Of a stretch of 64,000 nt of DNA, positions 24,006 through 34,486 are shown piece after piece. A model generated the notes under the pieces. That model was given only the letters and a program-made list of their open reading frames with translations, did not search any database and was not told the origin of the DNA. How positions within the stretch are numbered: the stretch's first letter is position 1; every line of letters begins with the position of its first letter. The translations under genes were made by a program, and so were the position numbers. The stretch is from Dactylis glomerata (lineage: Eukaryota > Streptophyta > Magnoliopsida > Poales > Poaceae), in assembly GCA_007115705.1 (NCBI GenBank), contig QXEO01000817.1, positions 2,958,500-3,022,499 on the forward strand. Direction: 5' to 3'.

Positions 24006-25159
24006 TGAAAGGATCGGTACGGGCGACTAGAGGGGGGGTGAATAGGCGCTAAGTCAATTTTTAATCTTTTTCAAATTTAAGGTTTGACACAAAGTAAATT
24101 CACTAGATGTGCAACTAGGTGAATTTCCTATAAGTGGCAAGCATGCAAGTAAACAAGTAACTAGCAAGATACAAGTAAGGGAAAGAAATAACCGACGAGT
24201 GGAGACCGGAGACACAAGGATGTATTCCCGTAGTTCCTTCCTTTTGAGGGGAAGTACGTCTACGTTGGAGAGGTATGGTGACACGGAGTCGACCAACGCC
24301 ACAAAGGCTCACCTTGTTCTCCAGTGAGCAAGCCACGGAGGCTAGCTCGTTTCCACTAAGCGGTGGTATTGGGGGAACCACGAATCCCTTACACAAAGCT
24401 TGGGGCACAACTCCACAACTCAATTGGAGGCTCCCAAGAAAGCCACGGAGGCAAGAAACACCACAAAGACAAGTCAATCAACCAATTACAACACCTAGGG
24501 TCACAAGATCCCCAAGGTGCAAATCCTCCAAGCAAATGGAGGTGGAAATGAAATTCCTTCGGTGAAGATGTAGATCGGTGCCTCCTCCTTCAATCCTCCA
24601 AAGATCAAGAGCTTTGGATGGCTAGAAGGGGAGATCTATGGAATTTGGTGTTTTTCCAATGGGGGTAGGTGAGAGCTTCAAGGATGAACAATGGTTGGTT
24701 AAGTTCTAACCCTACCCCAGCTAGGACAAGGGGTATTTATAGGTAGGTGGGAATCTGGCCGTTGGAGGGAGCACACAACAGCAACCCGGCGATAAGTCCG
24801 GCGGCGCCGGCCTCTGGGCCGGACGCCCCGGCGGTAAGTCCGGCGGGACCGGATTTCTCGCCGGGTGTCCGGCGGCCCGCCGGGAGAATCCGGCGCCCCG
24901 CCAAAAACACAATCAGAACACCAATCCGACGGCCCCGCCGGGCTGGTCCGGTCTGCCGCCGGATGGTCCGGTCTGGGAGCCGGCCAGACCAATCTTAGGC
25001 CACTTTCGGCAGGCGATTCCACCATCTTTCTTTTTATGCATTAGAACCCCTTCACCTGTGAACTTAAACCTGTATGCATATAATCCAAATATTAGTTCAC
25101 ACAAAACATAGTCATGTCATTGTAAATCAAAAAAGTAGAAAGGGACAAATGTCCTTTCA
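24006..25159 (-). repeat. 3' LTR of the Sirevirus
   Basis: It is 1,154 bp, TG...CA, with a CCGG/CGGCGG-rich block at about 24769-24990 and a TATA box (TATAAATA, minus strand) at 24734-24741. It differs from the 5' LTR by about 16 substitutions and one ~20-bp insertion at about 24951-24970. Confidence 0.93.
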
Positions 25160-25648
25160 ATCTCCCCCTTTTTGATTTACGATGACAAACTATGTTAGAG
25201 TCTCATAGGAGAAACAAAACATGGTATCTAATGAATAGAGAGAGTGCTCCCCCATAATACATGCACATGGTAGAATTTTCTTTTGGAATGCAAAGTGCAA
25301 GATTTAGATTATAGGGAGCTCCCCCACCATCAATAGGAACCAAGCATGGCATGGACAAGATAATATCATAGATAGATAATAATATAGCAAGCATAGACAT
25401 ATCCAAATATAAGCATAAAGTGCATAGTGCATAATTAAAGTACACACTTGTCCACACACGATAGGGTTCCACGGAGTTTGAGAGAAAAAAAGGTAAATAA
25501 AACGCAAATGGACACAAGCCACTTAAGAACCAAGGAAAAAGAAAGCGAGGCTTGTGTCATGCGACGTTATTCCTAGAGACTCTACACTCTTCTCCCCCTT
25601 TGGCATCGAAACACCAAAAAGGGACAAGAGAGTAGAATTTGCTAGCGC
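25160..25648 (-). other. Sirevirus 3' untranslated region with polypurine tract
   Basis: On the minus strand AAAAAGGGGGAGA at about 25161-25173 directly precedes the 3' LTR and is the PPT. Further purine-rich runs (GGGGAGAAGAG at about 25590-25600, GGGGGAGC near 25317 and 25249) may act as additional PPTs, a known Sirevirus habit. No gene was seen. Confidence 0.75.
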
Positions 25649-27785
25649 TCAAAAGTCTTCACTGGGGACAGGAGAACCCTCCGGATCATCTTCTCCATGA
25701 GCACCTTCTTCTTCATCAGCATCTTCTGGCTCAAAAGGTGGCTCAAAGTCTCCAAAGTCTTCAACACCAGCAAACATGGCATCATCAAGAGGCGGCATGA
25801 CATAGTTGACATACGGGACCGGATCCAACTCGTGTCCAACAGGAGGAACTGCACTGCCTCTAGCTGCCAAGAACTCATTCTGCCTCCTCCGAGTCTCCTG
25901 ACTCATCTCCATGCTCCTATGAGCCACATCATAAGTGCTGCGACACATATCCCACAGATTCTTGAAGAATGCAGCAACACCTTTCTTGCGAGAGGACCTA
26001 TGATGGCGATGATGACGACGGTGACTAGCTCCAGAGCCAGAGGCATGGTGAGGATCAGGAGCATCCATGGAGCGACCTCTAGCCCTAGCAGGGTGCAAGC
26101 CGGGAGCCTCTTCAAAACCACCCTGGAAACCCACTGAGAAAGTCTCCATATCCAGAATCTGTCCACGCACCTGAGCAGTCTGAGTCCGGGGCTGCCTGTT
26201 GATCAAACGCTGCACATACTGACAGTAGTTGGGAGTCATGCGCTTGAGAGTAGATCTCTTCATCTCCTGAAAAATGAAGTCACAACCATCTATCTTCCGA
26301 AGCTTGTCGGGCTGGCAATAGTACAGCAAGTTCCTGTGATAGCCCCTGACACTAGCATCATCTCCAGCCTTACTCACCAGATTCTGACGGAAGAGCTTGG
26401 CAAGAGCGTTGTAGTAGTAGTACATCCCTGAAATAGCAGGAGCAGGAAGAGATGGCTCATCTGGATAGCAAATGCGAGAGATCTTCTCCACGGAAAAGGG
26501 CGCCTCAGAGTGAATCTTGAAACCACCAGCCCTACCACCACCATAGCCCAGAGCATCACAGAACTCAGCAAACGTGGCAGTGAACACATCCTGGCCAGTC
26601 ATCCAAGAGAAGGACTCCGCTGGGTCATTATGGAAGAACACAGTGCAACAGAACTGACGGACCACCATAGGCTGAATAGGCTCGGAGAGGGTGACAAGGT
26701 CCATAACATCCATCTTGAGAAGAGCCTCATTGATGTAGCGAAAGTCCCTGGAGACAAACTGCTGAAAGTGCTCGACATTGAGGGATTTAGGCACCACATA
26801 GAATCCACTCTTCATGAACTCAGAAGCATCATAGTAATCATCCCACATAGCACGCTGAGAATCAGTCCAGAACTTCTTGTCACTGCCAGTGTACTGCCTC
26901 TCATGAAAGCGGTACGGGTTCGCAAGGCGAAGTTTACGCCAAGTGTTGATATGGGCTGAACCCAAGTTCCCTTCAATCTCCTGCTCCTTCTCCACATCCA
27001 CCGGGCCACGAGCCCCCTTTCCCTTCCGGGGTGGATGAGGTCCACGAGTGTATACAAGCTTGGACTTCATCCGCTGCCCTGCAGCTGCAGAGCTGCCACC
27101 TTCAGCTGGGGTCTTTCCTGACTGACGAGTACGGCGCTGAGGGCGTCCCTCAACCTCATCAAGCTTCCTCTTCTTGACTTCAAAGGCTCGAGCATCTTCT
27201 TCATTGTCAATCTGGTAGTTACTGTCCTCAGTCGAATAAGAGTCGGAATCTGAAAAACGCAAGCAAAAACAAGGCAACACCAGATAAAGATACATGTCAC
27301 GGAAGAGGAACTCAAAGTCGGGTAGGGACAAGTGCACGATGGAGAGGTAGTATGGCAGTGAGGTTCGGCGCCAGGTCCGGCGGGACCGGACAGTTGGCCG
27401 GACCGTCCGGCGGGCCATTCCGGCGAGCTCGCCGAACTGGTATACTGAACGCCAGTTCGGTGGGTCCGCCGGAACGGTTCGGTGGACCGTCGGGTGGTCC
27501 GGCGCCAGGTCCGGCGGCCGCCGGACACTTCGCCGAAACTCGCGAATGTCATACTACCCGCAATCTTGACTCAAAAAACTTGTCACTACAAACTTTAAGG
27601 GTACATGGATGCCAAGGAATAAACACTAGCCCAACAAGGAACGAAACCCTAAAGGATCTATCCCTAGACAAAAATGAATCTAACCCTAGATACACACAAG
27701 ATCTACTCATACAAGAGCATGAACAAACGAGTGTGAGGCAAGGGCTAGAGGAAGAAGAGAAAATGAGGGAGTTACCCGAAGACAT
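25649..27785 (-). CDS. third Sirevirus gene: sense accessory ORF with a probable intron
   Basis: The open frame 27418-25649 is longer than the likely protein. A 3' splice site (TTGCGTTTTTCAG) ends at 27250, and a donor GGGTAACT at 27776-27771 follows a short exon whose ATG is at 27785-27783. Joining them keeps phase and gives about 536 residues, with a Ser/Asp-rich start replacing an Arg-rich, GC-rich leader. The protein is acidic N-terminally and has a central ~250-residue globular region (FWTDSQ... to ...YVQRLINR) that resembles the plant-retroelement domain often labelled putative plant transposon protein. A His/Arg-rich linker (HRRHHRHHRSSRKK) and a Glu/Asp-rich tail follow. No signal peptide or membrane segment is visible, so an envelope role is unlikely. 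Function unknown. Confidence 0.72.
27358..27545 (-). repeat. CCGG-rich block, second internal copy (inside the proposed intron)
   Basis: It shares a 43-bp near-identical core (27415-27457) with the block at 28101-28143, plus many CCGGCGG units. If the intron call is right, it is removed from the mRNA. Confidence 0.75.
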
Positions 27786-28023
27786 GGTGCACAAGAAGAT
27801 GGGGAAAAATCCCGATCTCCCAATGCGGTTGACGAAACGCGAAGATCTTCGGAGGAAAGCTTCAAAACAACCTGATCTACACCCGATCTAAATTTGGAAG
27901 GGATTGGTTGGGTGGAGAGGCTACGGGGAGGAGAAGCTTGAGGAGGCGGCGGCAATGGAGTTGGGGGCGGGCGTGGGGAGGGAGGGAAGTGGGGGAAAAC
28001 TGCTAAGGAAACCCTCCCCACGA

Positions 28024-28235
28024 ATTTATATAGGCCGCCAATCCGGCGGTAAGTCCGGCGGGACCGGGCCATTCGCCGGGCGGTCCGGCGGGCCGCCGGG
28101 CCATTCCGGCGAGCTCGCCGAACTGGTATACTGAACGCCAGTTTGGCGGGGCCGCCGAGACAGTCCGGTGGGCCGCCGGGCAGTCCGGCGCCAGGTCCGG
28201 CGACCGCCGGGCAGGCCGCCGAAACACCTTTTGGA
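28024..28235 (-). promoter_or_regulatory. LTR-like internal promoter of the third Sirevirus gene
   Basis: A CCGG/CGGCGG-rich block (28034-28235) is followed on the minus strand by a TATA box, CCTATATAAATTCG (about 28021-28034), about 240 bp upstream of the short-exon ATG at 27785. GGTAAGTCCGGCGGGACCGG occurs here at 28048-28067 and identically in the 3' LTR at 24833-24852, in the same position relative to a TATA box. The block is thus a relative of the LTR promoter placed ahead of the third gene. Promoter activity is inferred. Confidence 0.65.
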
Positions 28236-28604
28236 CTAGAAAAGTTTCGACAATTGTCGAAATGTGACATGTATCAACAAGAAAAGCATGGTGTGCGGAA
28301 GAAATCAACAGCCATCAAACTTGTTTGCAAGAAAATCAACTTGAGATTGCATGCCTTCCAAAGAAGAGCAACAACAAAACACGAGATTTGAAGACATGCA
28401 ATGGTGGGGGATTTCTCCCCCTATGTGTGATCACCAATGTCGTGACACCGCGAAGAGACATGCTTGGGCTCAAAAGACATTAGTGATCTTATGATGTCGC
28501 ACACTTGAGTATGCATCGTGCCATTAGTTGACACGATGACTATCCTCAACTATGCGCATCTAGACTAGAACAACACACTATAATATGGGAATGAGTGCAC
28601 ACGA
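28236..28604 (-). other. spacer between pol and internal promoter
   Basis: No ORF of note was seen. It begins immediately after the pol stop and is AT-balanced, unlike the GC-rich block beside it. Confidence 0.4.
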
Positions 28605-31600
28605 TCAAGCCACATTGCAAGAGTCTAGGATATTCAATTCATGCCTCAACTCTCGGAATCTTGCTTCATCAAGAGGCTTCGTGAAAATGTCGGCGAGTTG
28701 GTCTTGTGTACCTACATAAGATAGGTTAATCTCACCTCGGTTGACATGGTCACGGATGAAGTGGTGGCGTATCTCGATGTGCTTGGTCTTGTTGTGTTGA
28801 ACCGGATTATGAGCGATCTTGATGGCACTCTCATTGTCACATAAGAGTGGCACCTTGTCGAAGTGAATACCATAATCCTCCATGGTTTGCCTCATCCAAA
28901 GAAGTTGAGCACAACAACTCGCGGCCGCCACATACTCGGCTTCGGCGGTGGAGAGAGACACACAATTTTGCTTCTTGGAAGACCAACTAACCAAAGACCT
29001 ACCCAGAAATTGGCAAGCCCCGGAAGTTGACTTCCTATCCACTTTGTCTCCCGCCCAATCCGAGTCCGAGTACCCTACAAGCTCAAAGCTTGCACCCTTC
29101 GGGTACCAAAGGCCAAAAGTTGGGGTATCAATCAAATAACGGAAGACTCTTTTGACCGCCATTAGATGGCTTTCCTTAGGGGCGGCTTGATATCGTGCAC
29201 ACATTCCCACACTAAGCATGATATCCGGTCTAGATGCACAAAGATAGAGCAAAGACCCAATCATAGAGCGATAAAGTTTTTGATCCACTTCTTTACCATT
29301 AGGATCGAGATCAAGAGTAACCTTTGTAGGCATGGGAGTCTTGGCTCCCTTCACTCCGGTGTCCATCTTGAACTTCTTGAGCATGTCTTGGGTGTACTTG
29401 GCTTGATTGATGAAGGTGCCACCCTTCAATTGCTTTATCTTAAAGCCAAGAAAGAATTTCAACTCCCCCATCATAGACATCTCAAATTTATCTGCCATTA
29501 GTCTTGCAAATTCATCATTGAAAGATTTGTTAGAAGAGCCAAAAATGATATCATCTACATAAAGTTGGCATATGAAAAGCTCCCCGTTTACTTTCTTAGT
29601 AAAAAGAGTGGGATCAATGAGGCCTATCTCAAACCCACGGTCTACAAGAAGCTCTCTAAGATGCTCGTACCACGCACGTGGGGCTTGTTTAAGGCCATAG
29701 AGTGCCTTATCGAGCTTGTAGACATGGTTCGGAAAGTTAGGATCCTCAAAACCCGGGGGTTGCTTTACAAACACTAACTCATGCAAAGGACCATTTAAGA
29801 AAGCACTCTTCACATCCATTTGTTGCAACTTAAAATTATGATGTGATGCATAAGCAAGAAGGATACGGATGGACTCAAGGCGAGCCACGGGCGCAAAAGT
29901 CTCTCCATAGTCAATGCCTTCAATTTGAGAGTATCCTTGAGCAACCAAACGAGCCTTGTTCCTCACAACAATTCCATTTGCATCTTGCTTGTTCTTGAAG
30001 ATCCACTTGGTTCCAATGACATTGCGGCAATCCTTGGGCTTCTCTACTAATGACCAAACTTTGTTGCGCTCGAAGTTATTGAGTTCTTCATGCATGGCTT
30101 CTACCCAATCCGGGTCTTCAAGTGCTTCAAATACTTTTTGAGGTTCCACACAAGAGATATAGGCATGGTGGTTACTAAAGTTTGCCAATTGCCTCCTCGT
30201 GGACACCCCTTTCCTTACACTTCCAATCACATTCTCCAAGGTGTGACTACCTCTTTGGAGAGTTGTTGCAATCTTCATGGCACGGCGAGCTTGAGCTTCT
30301 TCAAGAGATTCTTGAGAGGCCACTTGGTCATCACCACGGTTTTGGTCCTCGCCTTGACCTTCAAACCGAGCATGCTCATCATCTTGAGCTTGCTCAATGT
30401 CTTGAACTTGATCTTGATCACCACTTGGTGAATAATCACCATCATGCTCATGGTCTTGATCTTGATCATGCTCACATGGTTGAGGGGCTTGAGCTTGTCT
30501 TTGGTTAGCATCAAAGGGACCTTGAGGAGCTTGTTGAGTTTGAGAGGGTGAAGGCTCCACTTGAGTAGAGCATAGTCCTTCTCCTTCCGCCAAAAGGTGT
30601 CCCTCAACGGGTATGAGATGTCCCACACCCATTCTTCTTATGGCAAGAGGAGGTATTTCGTCACCTACATCAAAAACACCACGTTGCTCCACACGGGAGC
30701 CGTCATTCTCGTCGAATCTCACGTTAGAAACTTCAACAACTCGAGCGGAGAGTTTGTCAAAGATTCTAAAGGCGTGAGATTCGGCGGCATAGCCAACAAA
30801 GGTACCCTCAAGAGATTTTGAATCAAATTTGGACAAATGGACACCTTTCTTAAGATAGTAGCACTTACAACCGAATACCCGAAAGTACTTGATGTTAGGC
30901 TTCTTTCCAATGAGGATCTCATAAGGAGTCTTGTTCAAGCCCTTGCGGAGATATAACCGGTTCGACGCATGACATGCGGTATTAATGGCTTCGGCCCAAA
31001 AGTTATACGGAGACTTGAATTCCGCTAACATGGTCCTAGCCATATTAATGAGAGTCCGGTTCTTCCGCTCGGCTACACCATTTTGTTGGGGAGTGTAGGG
31101 AGATGAGTATTGATGGCGAATCCCCTCATCACTGAGAAAATCATTCAAGGTGTAGTTCTTGAACTCGGTGCCATTGTCACTTCGGATCATCAATATGTCT
31201 TGACCATATTGGCGTTGCACTTCATTGGTGAAGTCTTTGACGGTTTGTTGAGTCTCGCTCTTGTGAGACAAGAAAAAGACCCAAGTGTATCTTGAATAGT
31301 CATCGACAATCACCAAGCAATACTTCTTTCCTCCAAGACTTTCATAAGAGGGAGGGCCGAAGAGATCCATGTGAAGGAGCTCTAGGACCCTCTTAGATGA
31401 AATGATGGTCTTGCTAGGATGAGGAAGTTCATGCATCTTTCCTTCAATGCAAGCTCTACACACACGATCTTTTGAAAAGGTTAGATCGGTTAGTCCTAGG
31501 ATGTGGTTGCCTTTGTGGAGACTTTGCAAAGTTCTCATATTGACGTGGCCTAGCCGGCGATGCCAAAGCCATCCCACATCAACTTTAGCCATGAGGCATG

Positions 31601-31988
31601 TCGCGGCTTTAGTGACCTCCTTCGAGAAGTCGATCACATATAAGCCATTTTCGACATGCCCTACATGAGCTACATTAAGAGACTTGCTCCACAAAAGAAC
31701 TACAATCCCAACATCAAAGAAAGTTGCAAAGCCCATATTAGCAAGTTGAGCAACGGAAAGAAGATTATATGAAAGGGACTCAACAAGCATGACATCTTCC
31801 ACGGTAACATTGTGAGAGACAACAACCTTGCCGAGACCCAATACCTTTGATCTAGAAGAATCCCCATAGGTGACGTAGCCCGCATGGGATGAACCGGTGC
31901 GAAGCTCCTTCACCATTTCTTTGCTCCCGGTCATATGATTGGTAGCACCACTATCAATTATCCATTGACCACCACCGGAAGCAAAGCC
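28605..31988 (-). CDS. Sirevirus pol (protease, integrase, reverse transcriptase, RNase H)
   Basis: The frame is open from just after a TAG at about 31986-31988 to 28605; the first ATG at 31934 lies within the protease, so the protein must be made as a gag-pol fusion. Protease IIDSGATNHMTG lies at the start. The integrase zinc region has WLWHRRLGH, and its core has Asp in HMDLFGP, Asp in RSDNGTEF and Glu in GVAERKNRT. A Gln/Asp-rich linker (PSPSQTQQAPQ... to ...DQVASQESLEEAQ) separates it from the reverse transcriptase with LYVDDIIFGS. RNase H runs from GYSDSDWAGD to the C-terminus. No internal stop was seen in 1,109 codons. Confidence 0.93.
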   Translation of the reverse strand, partial: GFASGGGQWIIDSGATNHMTGSKEMVKELRTGSSHAGYVTYGDSSRSKVLGLGKVVVSHNVTVEDVMLVESLSYNLLSVAQLANMGFATFFDVGIVVLLWSKSLNVAHVGHVENGLYVIDFSKEVTKAATCLMAKVDVGWLWHRRLGHVNMRTLQSLHKGNHILGLTDLTFSKDRVCRACIEGKMHELPHPSKTIISSKRVLELLHMDLFGPPSYESLGGKKYCLVIVDDYSRYTWVFFLSHKSETQQTVKDFTNEVQRQYGQDILMIRSDNGTEFKNYTLNDFLSDEGIRHQYSSPYTPQQNGVAERKNRTLINMARTMLAEFKSPYNFWAEAINTACHASNRLYLRKGLNKTPYEILIGKKPNIKYFRVFGCKCYYLKKGVHLSKFDSKSLEGTFVGYAAESHAFRIFDKLSARVVEVSNVRFDENDGSRVEQRGVFDVGDEIPPLAIRRMGVGHLIPVEGHLLAEGEGLCSTQVEPSPSQTQQAPQGPFDANQRQAQAPQPCEHDQDQDHEHDGDYSPSGDQDQVQDIEQAQDDEHARFEGQGEDQNRGDDQVASQESLEEAQARRAMKIATTLQRGSHTLENVIGSVRKGVSTRRQLANFSNHHAYISCVEPQKVFEALEDPDWVEAMHEELNNFERNKVWSLVEKPKDCRNVIGTKWIFKNKQDANGIVVRNKARLVAQGYSQIEGIDYGETFAPVARLESIRILLAYASHHNFKLQQMDVKSAFLNGPLHELVFVKQPPGFEDPNFPNHVYKLDKALYGLKQAPRAWYEHLRELLVDRGFEIGLIDPTLFTKKVNGELFICQLYVDDIIFGSSNKSFNDEFARLMADKFEMSMMGELKFFLGFKIKQLKGGTFINQAKYTQDMLKKFKMDTGVKGAKTPMPTKVTLDLDPNGKEVDQKLYRSMIGSLLYLCASRPDIMLSVGMCARYQAAPKESHLMAVKRVFRYLIDTPTFGLWYPKGASFELVGYSDSDWAGDKVDRKSTSGACQFLGRSLVSWSSKKQNCVSLSTAEAEYVAAASCCAQLLWMRQTMEDYGIHFDKVPLLCDNESAIKIAHNPVQHNKTKHIEIRHHFIRDHVNRGEINLSYVGTQDQLADIFTKPLDEARFRELRHELNILDSCNVA

Positions 31989-34434
31989 CTACAAGAGATC
32001 AAGTCTTGACTTTAGGTCCCCATTTCTCAATGGGTCCTTTCTTGTTAGTGACAAGGGTCTTTGGAACCCAAATAGACCATGCAACATATTCATTTGATGA
32101 ACCAACAAATTTAGCATAAACATGTCCATCTTGTGCACGGCAAAGAACATAGGAAGGATTATATTTTCCCGCAAAGTTATTATGGTTGGGCATAGCCTTT
32201 TTGCCATTCCCAATAACTTCCCTCACCTCCTCCTCAAATACATTACCATTCTCATCATAGCATATTTCACTAGGAACATGCTTCTTTAATGAGGGAGGAG
32301 GCGCGGGGACATTCTTCTTCTTCTTCTTCTTGTTCTTCTTCTTCTTGTTCTTCTTGGACTTGGATGTAAATCCAAGTCCCGTCTTGTCACCATGTTGCTT
32401 TTGAGCATTCAAAAGCTCATCAAGCATCTCGTTTCCCTTTAGGGGGGCTTTCTCACAAGGGGGGTTAGTTGAGCATGAACTTGCAACAAAAGTGCTAGAA
32501 AGAGACTTGGTTGCTTCATTAGCAATTATAAGATTTAGTTTCTCATTTTGCAACCTAAGTTTATTAGCAACGGATTGAGCAATATCACGATCACTTTTAA
32601 GTTTGGCAATATCCAAATTGTGAGATTATTCAAGACCCAACATGGATGTCTCAAGTGACATCCTTATGTCTTGCTCTTCCTCAAGAGATTGAGTAAGAGA
32701 AGCAATTTCATCGGCATAGTCACGAGCATGCCCCTCAAGTTCAAAAATGCGTTCATCATTTTTATCATTTACTTGGATGGCTTCATTAAGTTGATCTAGG
32801 AGGATCTCAAAGCGAGCTTTGGTATCCCCATGCAAGGTTGACATGAACATGTCCATTTCATTTAGATCATCATTTTCACCAACTCGTTCAACACAATCCA
32901 TCAAAGATAAGCTTTTAGGTATGATGGGTGTGAGAGGTGGTGATACCTTTGTAGCGTGAGCCATGAGACAAGTCGCATTGTGGTTGGAGCGCTTTGATTC
33001 ATTTGCGGAAGCGAATAGGGATGATGAGGGGGTAGGATGGGCAATGGCGATGGCGGCCCTTCCTACTTCCTCCTTATCACTTGCATCATCCTCGGAGAGG
33101 TACTTTTCTTGAGTTATCAAAGCGTGAGTTGGGAGGACTCTCTTCTTGTCGGAGTTTCTAGGGTAAGACTTGGACTTCATTTCCTTGCGGACAAGCCTTC
33201 CATTGTGATCTTCAACTCTTTCATAAGGACACTCCGCAATAAAGTGGTTAGTGTTACCACAATTATAGCAAGTCCTCACTCTACTTGTAGCCTTGGGCTT
33301 GGAGGGGCTAGATGACTTCCACTTCTTCATGAAAGCCCTTTGAGCAAGAGCCATATGCTCGGCATGAGCATACTTCATGTCCTCGGGGCTTCCACCCAAT
33401 ACTTCTTCCTCTTCCAACAAGCTTTCTTCTTCATGATAGGTGACTTTGGCCTTCAAAGCAAGGTTGGGAGCACGCACACCACATGCACGAGCAAGAGCAT
33501 CATCCGCATTCTTCTCGGAGATCTTCCTTGCCATCATCTCTTGCAAAATGTCATGAGCGGACATCGTCCGGAAATTTGCATTTCCCTTGATGGAGTTCAT
33601 GATTTCCCTATGGAAGGGCAAGAGAGCTTGAATGAACTTCCTCTTCATCCATCTCCAATCACATTGGGTGGAGCCAAGATCCGTTAGCTTCACTTGGAGT
33701 GACGAGAGACGCCTATGGAGTTCTTCGGGAGTTTCACCATCAAGCATGGCAAAGTTGTCCGCTTCATTGGAGGCTTCATCAAACTTGGATTCTTGAATGC
33801 TCTCATTCCCAATGAAGAGGTTGGTGAGAATATCCCAAGCTTCTTTGGCGGAGGTGATGTTGCGGATGAATGCCTTGTCCTTCTCGGTAAGCGACATGTG
33901 AATGAGATGCAAGGCGGAGGCATTGAGTTGCTTGTCGACTTGCTCCCAAGGTAGCAAGTTGGTCAAATCGTTGGAAGTAGGATGGAAACCCTGCTCAATG
34001 ATCCTCCAAAGCTCAATAGACACAAAGTTTATGTGAGAGCGCATGTTATCTTGCCAATTGGCAAAGCTAGAAGCATCAAGTGGTGGCGGTGGACCGCAAG
34101 AAGCAAGGTGTGGCATTTGAAGATGTCTTCCGGAGACATAGCTCGTGGGATGTGGAATTCCCGGACTATGCCCCCGAGAGGTGTCATCTTTGTTGGGGGT
34201 GTCATCTACCTTGGGGGGTTCCTCTCCGCCCTCATCCCCATCCTCATCCGGATTATCCTCGTTTAAGTCGGGCTTACCCGAGGAATCAACCGGGGTCGGT
34301 GGAGTGGTACTAGACGTTCCACTCACGAGGGCGTCAAGTTGAGATTTTTGGCTTTCCATGGCTGCCATCATAGCATCCATACGTGCCATTATATTATTAA
34401 GATCCCCCTTAGTGGCGGGTTCCTCTTCGCCCAT
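31989..34434 (-). pseudogene. Sirevirus gag, one nonsense codon and a frameshift before pol
   Basis: ATG at 34434 opens 602 codons to TAA 32626-32628; the frame continues to 31999. Acidic N-terminus, gag core (about 120-330, starting FANWQDNMRSH), CCHC knuckle at residues 389-402, and a coiled-coil-like C-terminal half. After the stop comes a Lys-rich run (KKNKKKKNKKKKKK). Near 32005-32010 an extra A in CCTAAAGTC appears to shift the gag frame away from the pol frame, and a TAG (about 31986-31988) lies between them in the pol frame. The TAG could be a suppressible stop, as reported for soybean SIRE1, or a CAG-to-TAG mutation. Confidence 0.82.
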
Positions 34435-34472
34435 AACCTCTTAGGCGGTTAAGCCCAATCAAAGAGCACTAG

Positions 34473-34484
34473 GCTCTGATACCA
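34473..34484 (-). promoter_or_regulatory. Sirevirus primer binding site
   Basis: TGGTATCAGAGC on the minus strand, two bases after the 5' LTR end, is complementary to initiator tRNA-Met. Confidence 0.92.
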
Positions 34485-34486
34485 AT

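Noticed and set aside
25649..27418. Third Sirevirus ORF as an envelope gene
   Set aside because: No signal peptide, no membrane span and no cleavage site are visible; the charged, soluble composition argues against it.
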